From contig NW_024881626.1 in the NCBI RefSeq assembly GCF_019059575.1, forward strand, positions 186,001 to 250,000: a stretch of 64,000 nucleotides of DNA, given 5' to 3'. Position 1 is the first letter of the stretch. Every line of letters starts with the position of its first letter. The DNA is from Amphibalanus amphitrite (taxonomy: Eukaryota; Arthropoda; Thecostraca; Balanomorpha; Balanidae). The translations under genes and the position numbers were made by a program. Below are positions 29,577-40,809 of the stretch, piece after piece. The notes under the pieces are model-generated. The model saw only the letters and a program-made list of their open reading frames with translations. It ran no database searches and was not told the origin of the DNA.

Positions 29577-30443
29577 TTAAAGGTAGTGTGCCAGCTTTCT
29601 TGGACCGTATGGAGTTAATGGCCCAGATAAGGAGAACCGGATTTTTAGAACTTATCCATACCTTCAAAACTCATGGAAACGTCTTAAATTCTTCAAATTT
29701 TGAGTACCCCAGTGCGAAATTCGCCCCGACGGGTTGTCGGTCGTACCCCAACCACATTTCACACCACTATGAACAATAAATGCACACACTGAAATCGCTA
29801 TTACCGATATGCTCATCCAATCAAGTTTCGATAAACCCGTTCATCATCATCTCCTGCGGTTTCGAACACGCCTGTTAGGTGGCTTCTGATGCTCGTCGAG
29901 GTCGGAATTTCCAAATACGCGTGGTGCGTCGGGCCGCGCGCTCTGACTTCGGCCAAGAAAAATGCGTCAGCTGATCATTGTCATTTCTGCCACTTGCGTG
30001 TGGTGAAATGGGGTCATAACTTATAAGACGGCTTTTTCATATCAATTATTTTACATAAAATCATATTTCAAACCATAAATAATGTTCGACAGCCAAATAA
30101 AAGAAACAATACCAATACGGGCTTACAGTTTAAGGCTCGACATTGTGTTGTCTACGATTAGACAGCTGATAACTCATTCCCGTACGTCGTATGGTCGTAA
30201 CACTATAATGACCTTTGCTTATTGTCACAAGTGCGCCGCATTCGCGATTGTTGCCCGACGCCTGTTTGCAGGTGAGCCCACTACAGTTGTTATACATATC
30301 TAAAAACCGAAAAACTTTTAGGCGAAAAAGGCACTATTCCAGGCCCATTTTTGATTTTTTTGCGATATTAGGTAAAAACAGAAGCTTCTTATCCTAGGAA
30401 AAATAAAATGGGAAATCTTTCAAAGGTGGCACACTACCTTTAA
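29577..30443. mobile_element. TTAA-flanked element, AGGTAGTGTGCCA termini
   Basis: TTAAAGGTAGTGTGCCA at 29577 and TGGCACACTACCTTTAA at 30443 are inverted. The other foldback arm at 32645-32665 reads GTTTTTCTTAAGTTTGCCCC in reverse without any insertion, proving a TTAA target duplication. Small frames inside have no recognised domain. Confidence 0.82.
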
Positions 30444-30598
30444 GTTTGCCCCTCACTGTAAACGTCTTTTTAAACATAGCACGAGAATTGCTAGCTGAAT
30501 TACTGAGAAAACTGGTTGGCGCACATTGATTTGACCAGATTTCACAGACGATCAATGTCATCAAATTTATTTACTATTTTACTATTATTACTATATTT

Positions 30599-32345
30599 CA
30601 GTGACGTACCCAAGGGGGGGCCACGGGGGCCAAGGCCCCCCCCTGAGCGCCGAAGGCGCTCAGGGGGCCCCTCAGGCCCAGGATATTTTTTTAAACACTG
30701 GATAAAACGTCTTTTACTCGGAAGAAAAATTGATATTAAAGTTTCATTTATGTGCCCTGGGTACCCGAGGGGCCCCTGCAGTCATCCAAGGGCCCCCAGT
30801 TTCCTGGGCCCCTGGTCGCCTAGGGGGCCTCTGGTAGCCGGGGGCCTGGTCTCATGGGGGCCCCTGATAGCCTGTGGCCCCTAGTCGCCAAGGGGGCCCT
30901 GGTCGCATGGGGGGCCTCTGGTCGCATGAGGCCCCTGATCGACTGGGGGCCCCTAGTTGCCTAGGGGGCCCTGGTAGCCCGGGGCCTGGTCGCATGGGCC
31001 CCTGATAGTCTGTGGCCCCTAGTCGCCTAGGGGGCCCTAGTCGCATGGGGGGCCTCTGATTGCATGATATTGAGGCCCCTGATCGCCTGGGGGTACCTAG
31101 TCGCCCAGGGGGCCCCTGGTAGCCGGGGGGCCTGGTCACATGGGGGCCCCTGGTTGCCTGGGGCCCCCGGTCGCCCCTAGTCGCCTGGGGGACCCTGGTC
31201 GCCTTGGGCCCCTGGTAGCCTGGGATCCCCTGGTCGCCTGGGGGCCCCTGATCGCCTGAGGGCCGCTGGTCACCTAGAGGGCCCCTGGTCGCCTGGGGAC
31301 CCCTGGTAGCCGGGGGCCTGGTCGCATGGGGCCCCCTGGTCGCATGGGGGCCCCCTGGTCGCCTGGGGGCCCCTGATCGCTTTGGGGACCTGATCGCATT
31401 GGCCCTTGGTCGCCTGGAGGGCCCTGGTCGCCTGGGGCAGTGGGGCCCCTAGTCATCTGGATGACCTGGTCGCCTGGGAACCCCTGGTCGACTGGGGGCC
31501 CCTGGTCGTCTGAAAGTACGCTTATCACCTGATTGATCCAAAATCATTTGAGTGGCTACTGGCTACTGGATATAAGTAGTGACTGGAGTAGGCACTCATC
31601 TGAAGGAGCCAATATCTTTCACGGTGCCGGAGATATCACAGAAAAACAAAAAGGCTGAACTGAATACCCTCCAACCTTGGCCCCAAAGGCGTCATTGAAT
31701 AACACAGGGATGTGGGTCGATTTGCAATCGCATTTCCTCCAGTCCTATTCCTCCAATTAATACAGAGTGTCCCAGAATTACCCAAACATTTATTTTCTGG
31801 CTAAAAGTACAATTGCGCTCGATTCCTAGTGAAACATATAATAGCCGCGTTTACATAGGGCTAGTTGCCAGATAGTGGAATTCCTATAACGAGACATTTA
31901 TTCCCCACTATTATATTATATACCTACCTACATATCCGGAATTGGAGGATGTTCAGTAATTGAAGCGCTCGCTCATAAAATGCCGTGCGTTTCATGCACA
32001 CTCCTCAAGCAAAAATATTTTTACTTTCCAATTTTCCACATTTTCTCAAGGCTTAGACCGTTACAGAGACCGTTTTAATTGACTTTGATGAAGTTGAACG
32101 CGAGAAATCACAACCAAATGCTACATTAGGTTGTAAAGAACTGAATTGCGTTTTCCCACACACGTGGCATTTTCTCACCTACGTCTGCAGGAGAGACCGG
32201 ACCCACTATGCCCCCCCCCCCCACCATCGAAAGGTTCTTCATGACTCCCGGGGGCCCCCGGGGAACCTGGGGGCCCTATGCACTGTGGGGGGCCCCTTCG
32301 AAAGCAGGTGGCCCCCTCCTGGGCGAAATCCTGGGTACGTGCCTG
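30599..32345. mobile_element. hAT-type element with 8-bp TSD CTATATTT, minisatellite core
   Basis: CTATATTT is duplicated at 30591-30598 and 32346-32353. The ends are CAGTGACGTACCCAAGG and CCTGGGTACGTGCCTG. The core 30640-31530 is a degenerate minisatellite. The remainder (31530-32200) is unique AT-rich DNA with no transposase. Confidence 0.8.
30640..31530. repeat. Degenerate minisatellite, units about 20 bp
   Basis: The repeating text is GGGGGCCCCTGGTCGCCTG with variants (GATCGC, TAGTCGCC, GGTAGCC). Pro/Gly-rich frames over it are artefacts of the repeat. Confidence 0.85.
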
Positions 32346-32673
32346 CTATATTTACTATATTTACTATTTTACTATTTACTATTACACAGACTCTTAGCTT
32401 GTATTTGCCAATACCTACAGCCCCACAGGGATAGACGACTTCTCAGGAGTTATGTCTGAGCTAATAAATGAATTGCACGGCGCATAAAGTTAAGGCGCAT
32501 TGCATAAAGTTAAATCGTCGGTGTTCAAAACTTATTTTTCAAAATATTATTCAGATCTACAATACAATGTGCACTAACCAGTTTTCTCAGTGATTCAGTT
32601 AGCAATTCTCGTGCTGTGTTCAAAAAGACGTTTACAGTGAGGGGCAAACTTAAGAAAAACGAACTATAGTACA

Positions 32674-33859
32674 TTAACCCGCGCCCCGCTGGGGGGGGGG
32701 GGCAGAATCTGCCCCCCCTCCCGTTTTTCGCCAATAACTTCTAAACGCGTTACGCCAGCGACGTCAAACTTTCAGTACCTTATCATACATCACTTTGACA
32801 CGTTCCCTGAAAACTTGAGCGAAATCCGTCGGAAATTTTTTGAGAAATTGACGTTTTAGTGACGTCATGTTCGCCATTTTCGCCTCAAAAACGGCAAAAT
32901 TTCAAACGCCGCTAACATCTTCATTTTTAAAGGAATCAAGACATAACAAAAAAGGTTATACGTGATTCTACTTTGTCTATCAAATGGCTATCTCGGTTTT
33001 TTGAAAATTTTGGATTTTGGCCAAAATTTTTCCAAAAAACTGACTTTTTTGGGAAAATATTGATAAAATCCAAAATTTTGAGGTTATCGAAAAAACCGGA
33101 ATATATGTCAAAGAAGAGGTCTATGTGCACCTACATACCAATTTTTAGAGGAATCGGTTCAAAAATGTGGGAGTTATTCAAAATTTTATGACGTCACGAC
33201 ACACAAAATTTTTGAAAAATGATTTTTTGGAAGTTCTAGACCTCGTACGGAAACAAAAATAGCACCATTCGATTCGCCGTGAAAAAACTGCATCGGATAG
33301 ACACCTTTTTAGGCCTTAACAACCAACTTCAAAATTTGACCTCACTTGACCTGACCTTGACCTGACCTCGACCTGAAATTCATCCAGAGGTGGTCCATAT
33401 TACTTATTGAGTGTGCCTATTGAATTCCATGAGTAAAATGACCCATAAAACATGTGTCGCACATGCCCTTTTCTATATTTTGTTTTTGGTGACCTGACCT
33501 GACCTGACCTGACCTTGAACTTGACCTTTGAATGACATTGTGTGCAACGAATATTGTCTTGGTAGTCTAAGAACACGTTTTGGGCAATCAGTCTCAGTCC
33601 ATTCTTCGGCAACTACGGTGCAAGGCCGATACTGTAGAAACTTGCATTTTGTACCCTTGACCTGACCTTGACCTGACCTCTGACCTACTTAAGCAAAAAA
33701 ATTTGGGCTCTTAAGATCCGCCTTGTTGAGAGCTTTCGATTGCCGTTTTCCCCGTCTTTCTACGACCATCGGTTCGGAAGTTAGACAGGGGGGGCAGAAT
33801 CTGCCCCCCCCCCCCAGCAGGGCGCGTATGGCTGAATAGCCCAGCGGGGCGCGGGTTAA
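32674..33859. mobile_element. piggyBac-like MITE nested in the foldback
   Basis: TTAA occurs at 32674 and 33856, with termini CCCGCGCCCCGCTGGGG and CCCAGCGGGGCGCGGG. Both hairpins read GGCAGAATCTGCC. The box CCATAAAACATGTGTCGC lies at 33443. A run of five overlapping TGACCT half-sites lies at 33490-33516, with more at 33340-33372. Confidence 0.82.
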
Positions 33860-34787
33860 CCCTCGCCGGCCGAGAAGGGGTGGGGCTGGTGCCACCTCTT
33901 AGGGTTTTTCGCGATAGCTCAAAACACGCTGAGGATAGACAGCTGAAACTTGGCATACCTAATCTTTTATTCAAGCTGGATCTTTTGACACCAGCCACCC
34001 TTTCAGGTCAGGTCAGGTCTGAGGTCACTGACCTATGACGTCACAAATGAGCCTCTGCGAGGTCCTCAGATGTTGCAAACTTGCAACGCCCTCAGTGCCA
34101 GAGGAACTTTCACAGGAAGATGAAACTTACAGTACGTAGGTATCCTCCAGAGGTCTCACAACTTGTATATCTCGGATTTTCCCAAAGGTCACATGGGGTC
34201 AGTTCGGTTACGTGACCTCACCATTGTAAGTCAATGGGGGAAATATGAAGACTGTAATTTTGGCGCCGGAAATGATCTAAAACTGTCCCAAGCACATGAA
34301 ATCGTGGTTTCATGCATTCATTGTAAGGTCCGATCATGAAACCACGATTCCATGTGCTTGGTATTAGTTTTAGATCATTTCCGGCGCCAAAATAACAGTT
34401 TTCATATTTCCCCATTGACTTATAATGGTAAGTTCACGTGACCGACCTGACCTCATGTGACATTTAGGTTAAATCCGAGATATACAAGTTGTGAGACTTC
34501 TGAAGGATACTACGCCCTGTAAGTTTTATCTTCCTGCATGAAAGTTCCTCTGGCACTGAGGCCGTTGCAAATTTGCAGCATCTGAGGACCTCGCAGAGGC
34601 TCATTTATGACGTCATAGCTCAGTGACCTGACCTGACCTGAAAACGCAGTTGGTGTCAAACGATCAAGCTTGAATAAAAGATTAGGTATGCCAAGTTTCA
34701 GCTGTCTACCCTAGGCGTGTTTTGAGTTATCGCGAAAAACCCTATGAGGCGGCACCCGCCCCACCCCTTCTCGGCCGATGAGGGTGA
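33856..34787. mobile_element. Near-palindromic MITE built from two copies of one end
   Basis: It starts at a TTAA shared with the previous MITE (CCCTCGCCGGCCGAGAAGGGG) and ends CCCCTTCTCGGCCGATGAGGG. The two halves are inverted copies of each other, with the centre near 34322. Each half equals the right half of the 46957-47983 family. The right TTAA has decayed. Confidence 0.75.
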
Positions 34788-35138
34788 CAGCTGAAACATG
34801 TTTGCGCAGATATAGTATCATCTCAGCTAAATATATATCTCTAATTCATGTTCAACACATTCTAGTGTTTTTATACAAACAATGACTCATTATATTTTCA
34901 ATTTATTTGACTATTATGCCTGACGAATATTTATTTTTCACAAAAATAGGTGCTATCTCCAAAATGGAAACTTTTCATATCTCGGGGACCACACCATCAG
35001 ATTCCTCGCAAAATTTTGGTCCAGAAAACACTAAAATTGGAGATGGGTAATCACAAGCTATTTACCGTACCGTCTTTTGGGGCAATGTGCCCCCCCGTGG
35101 GGCGTGTTATACACAGACCCCAGTGGGGCGCGGGTTAA

Positions 35139-35985
35139 GTGTAACAACAGATGAGGGTGCTATTTTGCATAAATTTATCTATTCCGAAAAATCATTGGTC
35201 TTACTGAACTTCATCAACACTAGAGCATTGCCGCAATCAAATAATAAAAAACCTCTTTCTGGTTTATCAGTTTGTTACGTATCCTTGTTACGTAAAGTAG
35301 TTTCCGAGCCAAAAATGATATCGATAATCGATTAATTAATATTTTTAAACAAATTATAAGTCCCCGCCTGCCATATGCAGAGCACACAGAATAAGATAAA
35401 TTGACGCCTTTCGCGCATTTGTAAATCTTTTACTAAGAGCAACAATGCAATCAGTGCTCAGGATTACTTGAGCAGGGAAATGTGTTTTAGGAATTAACAT
35501 TCTACGGGCAAGAGAAAACCCGTTTGTACTGCTTATTTTCTTGTTCATCTATACTAGTTAACAGGTGGCATGTCCCCGGGCGCGTTCATAGAAGAGCACC
35601 CGTATCGTGTGGCAGTTGTATAATTGGCCGTGGCGCCTCGGTTACCGGCGGTGGCGCGTCACTCTGTTCCGACGGTATTGGCACGGATCACCTTTCCCGG
35701 CGCCGAGCCGCCAACCAATCGCCGCGGCTCGGTCCAGTCTCCGCCAGCCCGGGACATCGCCCCGACACTGACACCCCTGACCGTGCTGCGACACTGACAC
35801 CCTGTCAGCGCTCCTACAGCGCTCCGACACCAGATTTTCTTTCGTTTTTAACCATTTTGTGGCAGAAGACGAAATCTGTCCGTCATATTTTCCATTAACA
35901 ACTGAAAACGAAAACGCCCATGACTTTTTTAGACTTTTTCTAAAACATTATTTTGCCTACTCTACGAAAAAAAAAATACGTTCTT
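35139..35985. other. Intergenic, with a GC-rich block at 35570-35840
   Basis: Most of this is AT-rich. The 270-bp GC-rich block contains a CCAAT word (35711) but no recognisable exon. I cannot say whether it is a promoter. Confidence 0.4.
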
Positions 35986-36450
35986 TTAAAGGGACCCTCC
36001 CACCATCAAAAAAGCTAATGAATTGACATGAAATTGAAGTCGCTCGGTTCAGAGAGGGCGAAAACGAATATCTACCAAATTTAGTCGCAAAATGTTCACC
36101 GGTTTTCAAGATATTATACTTTAACTTTTGTTTACTTTTTGGGATCTCCGCTGTCCCTAGCGACTTTATTTGAAAGTGCAGCACTTGTTGCGCGCAAAGC
36201 AGCATATACCACCGCGTGCTGCCAAACGTTTTAGTTAAAAGATTTAAAATCGTTAGAACTGCGCTGACGTCACACATTCAGAGGGGGCATTCTAATGCAT
36301 TAGCCCCTCTGAATCGAAGTGCTGCAACTTTGAAATGAGATATTTTCTATTTGAGACATTTCTCGATCTTGTGAGTGCTCAAACCGGTAAGGGGTCCCAT
36401 TTAGGCTATCTCAACTCAAAACTAATGTTAAGGTGGGATGGTCACTTTAA
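35986..36450. mobile_element. TTAA-flanked element, AGGGACCCTCCCACC termini
   Basis: TTAAAGGGACCCTCCCACC at 35986 and GGTGGGATGGTCACTTTAA at 36450 are imperfectly inverted. It is a third member of the AGGGAC class, 465 bp, non-coding. Confidence 0.72.
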
Positions 36451-36458
36451 TGCGTAAG

Positions 36459-37642
36459 TCAACCCTCGCGGGCCCGGGGGCTTTTTTAGCCCCCTGGCAA
36501 ATGATAGGTCCCGAACGCTTAGGGATAGGAAAGCAAAACTTTCAGTTCCTTTTCTCCTGTCAATTCAATGTCTTCTGAAGTGAACAATTTGGACCTAGCC
36601 CCTTTGCTGACGTCACAGTGTTGATTTTTCTAGACCCCTGCACGGCAAACTTTGGCGTCACAGAGGCGAACTTCAAATGGCTGCTAAAAATAGAGTTTTA
36701 GAGATAAAAACTAATTACGAGCACGGTTGTGTAGCGTTTGATCTAGAGAAAATAGAAAAATAATTGTAGTGACCTGAGTTCAGAGGTCAGGTCAACGACC
36801 CTGAGCTGTGGTTTTAGTTTTTCGCAACTAACTTCAACAGAAATTGTCCTAGGGTACGGCAGTGGTACCAACGCATTCGCCTTGTCAAGCCGCGTCTAAT
36901 GATATGTATTTTGTTTGGAAAAGGTCAAGTTTTATGTTGACCTCATGTGACCTCGAATGACCTTTGATTGACCTTGACACATGAAAGGCCGTTTATGATG
37001 GATTCGTAGCCGCTGATCACGAATCTGGCATCTATTTTACTCTAAACCTTCATTAAAAGCCTCCAGATGGCAAAATTGTCTTAATTATTATTGCTAACTT
37101 GAATCAGTGAAATAGCCTCTAGCAAGGATACTCTTTTGTGACCTTGACCTTTGAGCAGCCTTGTATCGTAGGATGAACCATAAATAGGGACCTGATAAGC
37201 CTCATAACATTTCAAAACATCTTGGAATTTAGCTCGCAAGATGTACGAAAAAGTGCAAAGTTTGAAGTCAATTTTGAGTATGACCTTGACCTTGACCTTT
37301 GGTTTTGAGCACTTTTTCGGAATCCTCAGATTCTCTTCTTTTGTTTTGTTTGACACCCAATTATGCCGTTTTTTTTTTTGCATCCTGCCGTCCTCCAGAA
37401 CGCCTACATTGAGATTATTACACATGTGCCGGTTTCTGCCTTTGACCTTGACCTCTGACCTTGAAAATTGACCTGAGGTCAACATTTTTAGATGCTTTAG
37501 AATCGTCTCGTAAGGGCCTTTCATTTGGTACCACTTTTGTTTCCGTAGCTCACTTATTTACGGAGTTAGACAGGGGGTGGCGAAAAACGCCCCTCCCCGG
37601 GCTGCGGTGGTTGGGATTACCCCGCGGGCCCAGCCGGGCTAA
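36459..37642. mobile_element. Diverged piggyBac-like MITE (CCCTCGCGGGCC termini)
   Basis: The left end is TCAACCCTCGCGGGCCCGGGG and the right end CCCGCGGGCCCAGCCGGGCTAA. Both target sites have lost one base of TTAA, which suggests age. TGACCTTGACC arrays occur at 36940-36975, 37280-37300 and 37440-37475. Confidence 0.7.
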
Positions 37643-37778
37643 GAGGCACTTGGTGTGTGAGTTCCTACCAGCGAATTCCTGGCAATAGTGGTGTCAAGTT
37701 ATGACATGCAGATTTGAAATAATGCCTCATAGACAATCACAAGCACTTGAAAGTAGGGACAGAAATGAAAAGACGTCC

Positions 37779-38089
37779 CAGGGGCGGAGCTTCATACGTG
37801 TGTTTATAGTTGGTGGGGCGGCTGCCTCACCAACTTGCCATTCTGCCTCACCAATTAGCGTTTGTCCCCACCAACGCTCCATTTGTAGCTCGTAGCTCAT
37901 TTGTACTTTGTGGCTTTGTGGCTGTGGCAAGTCAATCTATTGTCGCATTGATAAGCTTTGGAAGGTCTCGGTAATGCAAAAGATTATCTCTGCAATTATC
38001 AGAATCGCATTTTATTAAACTTGATAGAGGACATTGCAGGTTTGACGACTTTTTGCCCCACCAACTTCCCTGGAAAAGCTCCACGCATG
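37779..38089. mobile_element. hAT-type MITE, 311 bp, imperfect TSD
   Basis: The ends CAGGGGCGGAGCTT and AAGCTCCACGCATG match at 11 of 14 positions when inverted. The flanks AGACGTCC and GGAAGTCC agree at 6 of 8. The interior repeats CCCCACCAACTT-like words. Confidence 0.6.
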
Positions 38090-38150
38090 GGAAGTCCGTT
38101 TGATAAATTATTATGAATCATGTGATGCACTTCTAGTCAGGAATATTTTT

Positions 38151-39136
38151 TTGACCCGCGCACCGAAGGGGGTCTGCGCCAACTTCGCACCGACGGGGGG
38201 GGCGGATGACCGCCCCCCCTGAGATCTCGAGAACGAAGCAAGATAGCGACAAGCGGTAAACGTTATCGGATACGCACGGACAAGATCTACAATTTTTACA
38301 AAGGTCATTTTCAGGTCAGGTCAAAGATGACGTCACAGGGGTCGAAAAATGGCGGCGCTAGATATGGAGTTTTTCTCGAATCACTTTCGAATTAGTCACG
38401 ATATGAACAAACTAAGGGCATCATCATGATCCTCTCGTCAATCCGCATCGAATGATATATATGTTGACCTCGAAAGGTCAAGGTCAAAGGTTGACCTCAG
38501 GTCACGTGACCTCGAGGTCATCATGTATATTGTATATCATTCGATGCGTCTTGATAAGCTGAACACAATGAGACCATCCGCGCGGCTGTATCTTGTTCCT
38601 GTACGGAGTTATTGGCAAAAAACATTTGGTGACCTTTGATGACGTCACATGACCTTACAGCTGCCCAACAGCAAAGCAGACCTCAAGGTAGTGAAGGTGG
38701 ATCGTATATGAAGTCATGTATGGTATATGGGGCCATTCCGACCCGTTTTAGTGGTAAAAACAGGGAGTTGATTTTTCCCCCATTGACTTATAATGGGGAG
38801 GTCGCGAAATTGACCTGACCTTAGGTCACCGACATCAAAATTCCGAGATAAAAAAATTGTAGCTACTAATGACCTTATAACATCCTGCGACTTTCAAAGG
38901 CCTCCGACATCTACTGTAGCTCTGGCACGGTGACTAAGTGACTTGAGGTTGGTTCATTCAAAGTGACCTGGTGACCTGACCTTAAAAGTTAGGAGGTTCA
39001 AACTTGCACACCATGTGTAAAATTGATGAGAGAATAGTCGTACCAAATTTCGCGTACGCCGCGGTTTTCCTGCTATCCGCAAAAAAACCTCAGGGGGCGG
39101 ATATCCGCCCCCCCCCCCCGTCGGTGCGCGTGTTAG
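38151..39136. mobile_element. Diverged piggyBac-like MITE (CCCGCGCACCG termini)
   Basis: The left end is TTGACCCGCGCACCGAAGGGG and the right end CCCGTCGGTGCGCGTGTTAG. The hairpin GGCGGATGACCGCC is mirrored by GGCGGATATCCGCC. The target TTAA has decayed on both sides. Half-site clusters occur at 38464-38520. Confidence 0.72.
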
Positions 39137-39329
39137 TTTTTGATTATGAACTGCTCAGTCGAAATTCAAAAGATAGTTTGTTCACCTGGGTGATCCCAGA
39201 TGCTCAATGCTCATAAAGACAAACTTCGCTATTTGATACCATTGGTCAAAATCATACTCATGTATAGTGGCTGTGGTAATTACCTGATTACACGTTAACA
39301 TTGGCTGAATAACAATGAATGAGTAGAGC

Positions 39330-40083
39330 CTACACCTTATTTCCTACACCTTATTTCTCTTTTTCTCCGCCGCCGCCGCAACCGCCGCCGCCGCTGCCGC
39401 TGCTGCTGCTGCGGCTGCGGCTGCCGCTGCTGCGTCTGCTGCAGGCTGCTGCTGCGGCGCGCCGCTGTGCGCGCCGGCTGTTATGTCACTGTTATGTCAC
39501 TGTTATGTCACGACACATGTCACATCGCTGTCCTGTGTTTTGTCTACCACAGCGAGCGCGAACGGTCTGTGACTGCAGACGTGATGCAGGGCGGCGCGGC
39601 CGGTCGGCCCGGCCGCCGTGATGGCGGGTACGGTGCTGAGGTGATGGGAGAGAGGTCGACCTGTTTTTAGGGCCTTGGGTCGACCAGTGTGACTGAGCGC
39701 TAGATGTCCGTGTAGTCGTTTGGTTGGAGCGCCGGCTGCGGGCAGCCGCTGGTCAGCGGGGGAGAAACTCTCTCCCTCTACCTCTCTAACCCTTTTACCA
39801 TTTTTTTTCTTGCTCAGGTAGTGTGTACCCTGCCCCCTTAGGTTGTAAGTTTAGTTTTTAAGTACTGGCTGTTGTTGCTTCTGTGGGCCTGCGTGATTGC
39901 CTCGGCTGGCTTTGTGGTTTCACTGGCTTCGCAGAACGGCTGCTCTACAACGGTGCCGCCCTCGGTCACTTACGGGTGCGGTTTTTCTTCGATGAAGCCA
40001 ACGACTACGCTGTGATGGCCGCTCGGGTCGCGGTGAAGTGACTGTGATATGTCACGATCGTTCGTTAATACATACTTGAAAAA
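39330..40083 (+). mobile_element. Retroposed insert with 16-bp TSD and A-tail, source unknown
   Basis: AATGAATGAGTAGAGC occurs at 39314-39329 and 40084-40099 as a perfect 16-bp duplication. The insert ends in a short A-run (GAAAAAAA), as LINE-mediated retropositions do. Its 5' half is CpG-rich with CCG/CTG triplet repeats (39367-39450); the 3' half is ordinary. A 100-codon frame at 39319 starts inside the flanking duplication, so it is not the source gene's frame. It could be a processed pseudogene, a retroposed non-coding RNA or a truncated LINE; I recognise no product. Confidence 0.7.
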
Positions 40084-40809
40084 AATGAATGAGTAGAGCG
40101 CATTATTGATTGCTCAGCGCTCCTGGATTTCTGCGCCCTGCTGAGTGTTTGAAACCCCTTCTCTCCCTTTTACCCTTCCAGGCGGTTGGGGGGACATTTT
40201 TTTGCCCCCCCCTTTAGTTTTTCGATATATCTCGATAACCGCTGCGCCGATCGTCACCAAACTTTCAGTACGCTCCCGTGAATAGCTATTGCACATAGTG
40301 ACCAAAAATTTTTCCAAAGGCTATGATAGGTTGGACGCTAATGACGTCAGAGTGACGTCATTTCTGCCATTTTCGACCCAAAAAAAGGTTTCGCGAGAAG
40401 AGCTGTCAGGCCTACAGCTTTGGAGATACAGAAAAATACTTCGACATAAAAGGTGTAGAATTTAGAGAACTACAAAACTGTTATCTCGGATTTTTAAAAT
40501 TGTTGGATTTAGATCCCCAAAAATCAAAAATAGATTTTTTGAATATCATAGCCGAAAAATCTAAAAACTGTTTTGAATTTCGAAAAAACGGCAGATATGT
40601 GATAGTCCCTACCGTCTTCTATCTAGGGGAAGCCGGGGGAAGCCCGGGCGCGGGGGAAGCCCGGCCACCCCGTTTCCGGCTAAATTATTCACAATAAAAT
40701 GCTAAAGTGTTTGTCCTTCAGCGTGGCAGCTGAGGTAACGCCAGCGTATAAGTAACGGCTAACAAAAATTGTATAGGTATTGTTATAGTAATAGAGCAAA
40801 AATGATATT

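Larger units (their letters stand above)
28764..35089. mobile_element. Foldback element with long inverted arms, split by five insertions
   Basis: The left arm segments 28764-29006, 29513-29580 and 30440-30545 pair in order with 35089-34850, 34850-34790, 32674-32645 and 32660-32555 read in reverse. The ends read CACATTGCCCC and GGGGCAATGTG and sit in the C-run of the enclosing MITE. Removing the insertions leaves about 1.2 kb, most of it arms. Its class is unknown. Confidence 0.65.
27632..35138. mobile_element. piggyBac-like MITE expanded to 7.5 kb by nested insertions
   Basis: The termini CCCGCGCCCCACTGGGG (27636) and CCCCAGTGGGGCGCGGG (35118) are exact complements flanked by TTAA. The MITE body occupies 27632-28763 and a short right end from about 35090. 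It includes the box CCATAAAACATATGTCAC at 28389. Everything between is a foldback element, itself loaded with other insertions. Confidence 0.7.

Noticed and set aside
30640..31530. CRISPR-like regular spacing of repeats
   Set aside because: Units are adjacent and degenerate without unique spacers, and the genome is eukaryotic.
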